Shown here piece by piece: positions 61,789 through 64,000 of a DNA stretch of 64,000 nucleotides (its first letter is position 1; every line of letters begins with the position of its first letter). The notes under the pieces were generated by a model. It had not been told where the DNA came from. It did no database searches and saw only the letters and a list, made by a program, of their open reading frames with translations. A program made the position numbers and the translations under genes. Source of the DNA: an uncultured Pelagibacteraceae bacterium (GTDB lineage: Bacteria > Pseudomonadota > Alphaproteobacteria > Pelagibacterales > Pelagibacteraceae); contig CACMDY010000002.1 of the NCBI GenBank assembly GCA_902612605.1, positions 1 to 64,000 of the forward strand, written 5' to 3'.

Positions 61789-62535
61789 TTAATTTTTTTT
61801 TATATCTCCATCATTTGAATGAACATGATCATGCTTATGTTCATATATAGAAAGAGTTTGTGAAGCTTGTTCGCCAAATAACAGTTTATACTCATTATTC
61901 ATTGCAACGTCTTTTGGTGTTCCTGAACAACACACGTGGCCATTTAAACAAATAACATGATCTGTTGCTGTCATAACAGTATGCAAATCATGAGAAATTA
62001 ATAAAATTCCACAATTTAATTTATCTGCTATTTCTTTTATTAATTTATACAATGCAATCTCCCCAGTAAAATCAACTCCTTGAACCGGCTCATCCAATAC
62101 TAAAAGATCAGGTTTTTTTGAAACTGCTCTTGCAAGAAGCACTCTTTGAAATTCTCCACCAGATAAATTTCCTAAATTCTGGTTTTTAAGATGATCTGCA
62201 CCCGTTAATTTTAAAGCTTCATTTATTTTTTCTTCATCGAGTTCATCTGTTAAAACCATAAAATCACTCACTTTAAGTGGCAATGTCCAGTCAATTGAAA
62301 TCTTTTGAGGAACATATCCAATTTTATCAGTAAATTTTTCTACATTGCCTTCTATATTCTTATGAAGTCCTATCGCAATTTTTGCAGTTGTGCTTTTGCC
62401 AGAACCATTTGGCCCAATTAATGTTACTATCTTTCTTCTTTCAACAATTAAAGAAACGCCTTTTACAAGCCATTTATTCCGTTGTTTTAATCCAACTTCA
62501 GTTAATTTTACTAATACATTGTTCTCAATTGTCAT
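61789..62535 (-). CDS. znuC: Zinc ABC transporter ATPase ZnuC
   Basis: Energises ZnuB. The 248 residues have Walker A LIGPNGSGKSTTAKI (about 38-52) and the Q loop IGYVPQKISIDWTLPLKVSDFM, typical of zinc and manganese importers. The signature is LSGGEFQRVLLARA, Walker B is LLVLDEPVQGVDF and the H loop is LLISHDLHTVM. A His-containing tail (YEHKHDHVHSND) may bind zinc. It is the first gene of the minus-strand zinc operon, sharing a control region with znuA. Confidence 0.95.
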   Translation of the reverse strand: MTIENNVLVKLTEVGLKQRNKWLVKGVSLIVERRKIVTLIGPNGSGKSTTAKIAIGLHKNIEGNVEKFTDKIGYVPQKISIDWTLPLKVSDFMVLTDELDEEKINEALKLTGADHLKNQNLGNLSGGEFQRVLLARAVSKKPDLLVLDEPVQGVDFTGEIALYKLIKEIADKLNCGILLISHDLHTVMTATDHVICLNGHVCCSGTPKDVAMNNEYKLLFGEQASQTLSIYEHKHDHVHSNDGDIKKN

Positions 62536-62555
62536 TTATTACCTTGACTTATTAA

Positions 62556-62570
62556 TGTTATATTATTACA
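62556..62570. promoter_or_regulatory. Zur box 1 (imperfect) between znuC and znuA
   Basis: TGTTATA-T-TATTACA is a near-copy of the adjacent palindrome with one mismatch between arms. It starts 18 bases before Zur box 2 and lies nearer znuC. Confidence 0.6.
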
Positions 62571-62573
62571 CAA

Positions 62574-62588
62574 TGTTATATTATAACA
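62574..62588. promoter_or_regulatory. Zur box 2 (perfect palindrome) upstream of znuA
   Basis: TGTTATATTATAACA is a perfect 15-base palindrome with a central T. It corresponds to the core of the known proteobacterial Zur motif ATGTTATANTATAACAT. It lies 19 bases before the znuA ATG and 38 bases from the znuC start, so one repressor region can control both operons. Confidence 0.8.
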
Positions 62589-62607
62589 ATTAACACTAAA
62601 TTAAATT

Positions 62608-63750
62608 ATGAAAAACTTAAAAAAATCAACATTAATAATTACAATATTATCTTTTTTAGCTCTTTTTACATCAGCAAAAGCAGAAATAAAAGTTGTAGCT
62701 TCAATTAAGCCTATACACTCTTTAGCTAGCTATCTGATGGATGGAGTTGCTAAACCAGACCTAATAGTCGATGGATATTCTTCACCACATGGATTTCCGT
62801 TAAAACCATCTCATGCAAAGATGTTACAAGAAGCTGATCTTATTTTTTGGGTAGGTGAAGATCTAGAAAACTTCATGGAAAAACCATTAGATTCAATTGC
62901 AAAAAAAGCTGAAAAAATTGAATTAATGGAAATTAAAGGTCTTAATAAATTAAAATTCAGAGAACGAAATATTTTTGGTGATCATGATGATCATGACGAT
63001 CACGGACATAAAGAAGATGGCCATAAAGAAGATGATCACGATGATCATGACCATAAAAAGAAAGATGGACATGACGACCACGATGATCACGACCACAAAA
63101 AAAAAGACGGTCATAAAGAAGACGACCACGATGATCATGACCATAAAAAGAAAGATGGGCATGACGATCATGATGACCATGGACATAAAAAGAAAGATGA
63201 CCATGATGACCACGATGATCATGCAGGACATGAAGGTCACCACCACGGTGAGCATGACCCACATATTTGGTTAGATCCAATGAATGCTAAAGTTATATTA
63301 AATGAAATGGCAGAGCATTTAATTGAAAATGATGCTAAGAACGCATCAAAATATAAAAGCAATTTAAAGAAAGCACTAAAAGATATTGATAAACTTGTTA
63401 GTGACGTCTCTTCTGAATTAAATCAGAGTGTTGCATCAATTGTTTTCCATGATGCTTACCAATATTTTGAGAAAAGATTTAATGTTAATATATTGGGTGC
63501 TTTTACAGTTAATACAGATGTAATGCCAGGAGCAGAACAATTGGCTGAAATCAGAGAAATAATTGAGCATGATAAAGTAGCTTGTGTATTTTCTGAACCA
63601 CAGTTTAATCCAAATATCATTAAAGCTGTAGCAAAAGATATGAATATTAAAACTGGTGTTGTAGACCCATTAGGAGCTACTTTGGATCCTGGAAAAGACT
63701 TATATTTTGATTTAATCAGAAATATGTCTAAATCTTTTAAAGGTTGTTAA
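62608..63750 (+). CDS. znuA: Zinc ABC transporter, periplasmic binding protein ZnuA
   Basis: Binds zinc in the periplasm for ZnuBC. The 380 residues have a signal peptide (about 1-25, ending SAKA). The N-lobe has VASIKPIHSLASYLMDG, SSPHGFPLKPSHAKMLQ (zinc His) and FWVGEDLENFME. A long His/Asp/Lys-rich loop spans residues 126-213 and includes a 90-base tandem duplication. The C-lobe has EHDPHIWLDPMNAK, VFHDAYQYFEKRF and GVVDPLGATLDPG. The loop is much longer than in most ZnuA and probably serves as a zinc-gathering or buffering segment. Confidence 0.95.
   Translation: MKNLKKSTLIITILSFLALFTSAKAEIKVVASIKPIHSLASYLMDGVAKPDLIVDGYSSPHGFPLKPSHAKMLQEADLIFWVGEDLENFMEKPLDSIAKKAEKIELMEIKGLNKLKFRERNIFGDHDDHDDHGHKEDGHKEDDHDDHDHKKKDGHDDHDDHDHKKKDGHKEDDHDDHDHKKKDGHDDHDDHGHKKKDDHDDHDDHAGHEGHHHGEHDPHIWLDPMNAKVILNEMAEHLIENDAKNASKYKSNLKKALKDIDKLVSDVSSELNQSVASIVFHDAYQYFEKRFNVNILGAFTVNTDVMPGAEQLAEIREIIEHDKVACVFSEPQFNPNIIKAVAKDMNIKTGVVDPLGATLDPGKDLYFDLIRNMSKSFKGC
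63025..63204 (+). repeat. 90-base tandem duplication inside the znuA metal-binding loop
   Basis: Two adjacent 90-base units (63025-63114 and 63115-63204) encode near-identical 30-residue stretches. Each begins KEDDHDDHDHKKKDGH and ends around HKKKDGH or HKKKDDH. The units differ at several synonymous positions, so the duplication is not brand new. Shorter DDH/HKKKDGH repeats surround it. Confidence 0.85.
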
Positions 63751-63768
63751 TTAAAAATTGAACTTTTG

Positions 63769-63797
63769 CCGTAAATAATATCTAATATTATTTATGG
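63769..63797 (+). promoter_or_regulatory. Hairpin covering the start codon of the last gene
   Basis: A 13-bp stem (63769-63781 with 63785-63797, one G-T pair) has a 3-base loop CTA. The right arm contains the ATG at 63794. It follows znuA by 18 bases. It may act as an operator palindrome, as a znuA terminator without T tract, or as an RNA hairpin that hides the start codon. Confidence 0.5.
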
Positions 63798-64000
63798 CAA
63801 CCGTTCCTTTAAGTTTAGAAGAAATTTTTCATTTAGCTAAAAAAACATTAATAGCTAACGGATGCGATGAAGAAACAGCAGATACTTTATCTACTTTAAT
63901 CAAAAATGCTGAAAGAGATGGATCATTATCTCATGGTCTATTTAGATTACCCGCTTATGTATCTGGTTTAAAAAGCGGAAAAATTAATGGTAAGGCTAGA
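63794..64000 (+). CDS. Ldh2-family malate/lactate-type dehydrogenase, N-terminal part (cut by window end)
   Basis: Sixty-nine codons are visible and the frame is open to the last base. The protein begins MATVPLSLEEIFHLAKKTL, then ANGCDEETADTLSTLIKNAERDGSLSHGLFRLPAYV. The SHG-x-x-R-LP segment, preceded by an acidic helix, is typical of the N-terminus of the Ldh2/MdhB NAD(P)H-dependent oxidoreductases (malate, ureidoglycolate, piperideine-2-carboxylate types). The exact substrate cannot be told from this fragment. No ribosome-binding site is evident, and the start lies inside a hairpin. Confidence 0.8.
   Translation, partial: MATVPLSLEEIFHLAKKTLIANGCDEETADTLSTLIKNAERDGSLSHGLFRLPAYVSGLKSGKINGKAR

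Noticed and set aside
63000-63230. CRISPR-like array
   Set aside because: The repeats are in-frame coding repeats of the ZnuA His/Asp loop, without unique spacers.
62950-63280. Long open frames on the reverse strand and in a second forward frame across the znuA repeat
   Set aside because: They arise because the repetitive GAT/CAT/AAA codons lack stops in all frames; the encoded Met/Val/Ile or His/Asp/Arg strings are not protein-like.

Overview
This AT-rich window (roughly 30% GC by eye) has very short or overlapping gene junctions, few non-coding stretches and a strongly alphaproteobacterial gene order. Together with the Aap/Pst/Pho/PlcP content, this points to a member of the SAR11 clade (Pelagibacterales, marine oligotroph). 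No phage, insertion sequence, CRISPR array or rRNA operon is visible. Three tRNA genes are present (Arg-UCU, Asn-GUU, Cys-GCA). The first gene (cdsA) and the last (an Ldh2-type dehydrogenase) are cut by the window edges.

Region 1 (1-8525, + strand) is the envelope block cdsA-dxr-bamA-skp-lpxD-fabZ-lpxA-lpxI-lpxB: phospholipid and isoprenoid precursors, outer-membrane protein assembly and lipid A synthesis. Region 2 (8508-15910, - strand) is ppiD-like-trpEGDC-lexA-gltX, with a canonical alphaproteobacterial SOS box (GTTC-N7-GTTC) in front of lexA. Region 3 (15968-22417, +) is tpiA-secG-pyrG-kdsA-eno-ftsB-lipA-coq10, followed by convergent pncC-pgpA-ispDF (22424-24476, -). Region 4 (24514-30431, +) is ntrY-ntrX-trkA-trkH, then tRNA-Arg and the general L-amino acid ABC transporter aapJQMP (30663-35093). 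In this transporter a strong terminator separates the binding protein from the membrane and ATPase genes. An XRE-type regulator, two tRNAs, valS, ilvD, manC and an EamA permease fill 35239-42336.

Region 5 (about 42500-59661) is the most remarkable part: a phosphorus island. It holds a small lysine-rich gene, a diacylglycerol-kinase-like gene, a PlcP-type metallophosphoesterase with a GT4 glycosyltransferase (phospholipid to glycolipid remodelling), phoR, an unrecognised secreted protein, pstS, pstCAB-phoU-phoB, a SixA-like phosphatase, ppk and ppx. Beyond ppx lies an arsenate reductase-aquaporin-NUDIX operon on the - strand. Candidate PhoB direct repeats (11-bp period, TGTAA/TGTCA half-sites) stand before dagK/plcP, pstS and the arsenate operon. 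The inferred logic is that PhoR/PhoB sense phosphate shortage and Pst scavenges phosphate. PlcP/Agt/DagK would free lipid phosphate, PPK/PPX buffer it as polyphosphate, and ArsC plus the aquaporin remove the arsenate that high-affinity uptake lets in.

Region 6 (59681-63750) is the zinc module: znuCB-zur-peroxiredoxin-DUF3147-like on the - strand, divergent from znuA, which carries a long His/Asp repeat. Two Zur-type palindromes lie in the shared promoter.

Candidates for undescribed biology are the unknown secreted protein inside the pho operon (46876-47484), the small lysine-rich gene with an exceptionally strong ribosome-binding site and palindromic promoter (42503-42712), a GC-rich tract inside ilvD, and a hairpin that covers the start codon of the last gene. 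I found no clearly novel multi-gene defence or mobile system.
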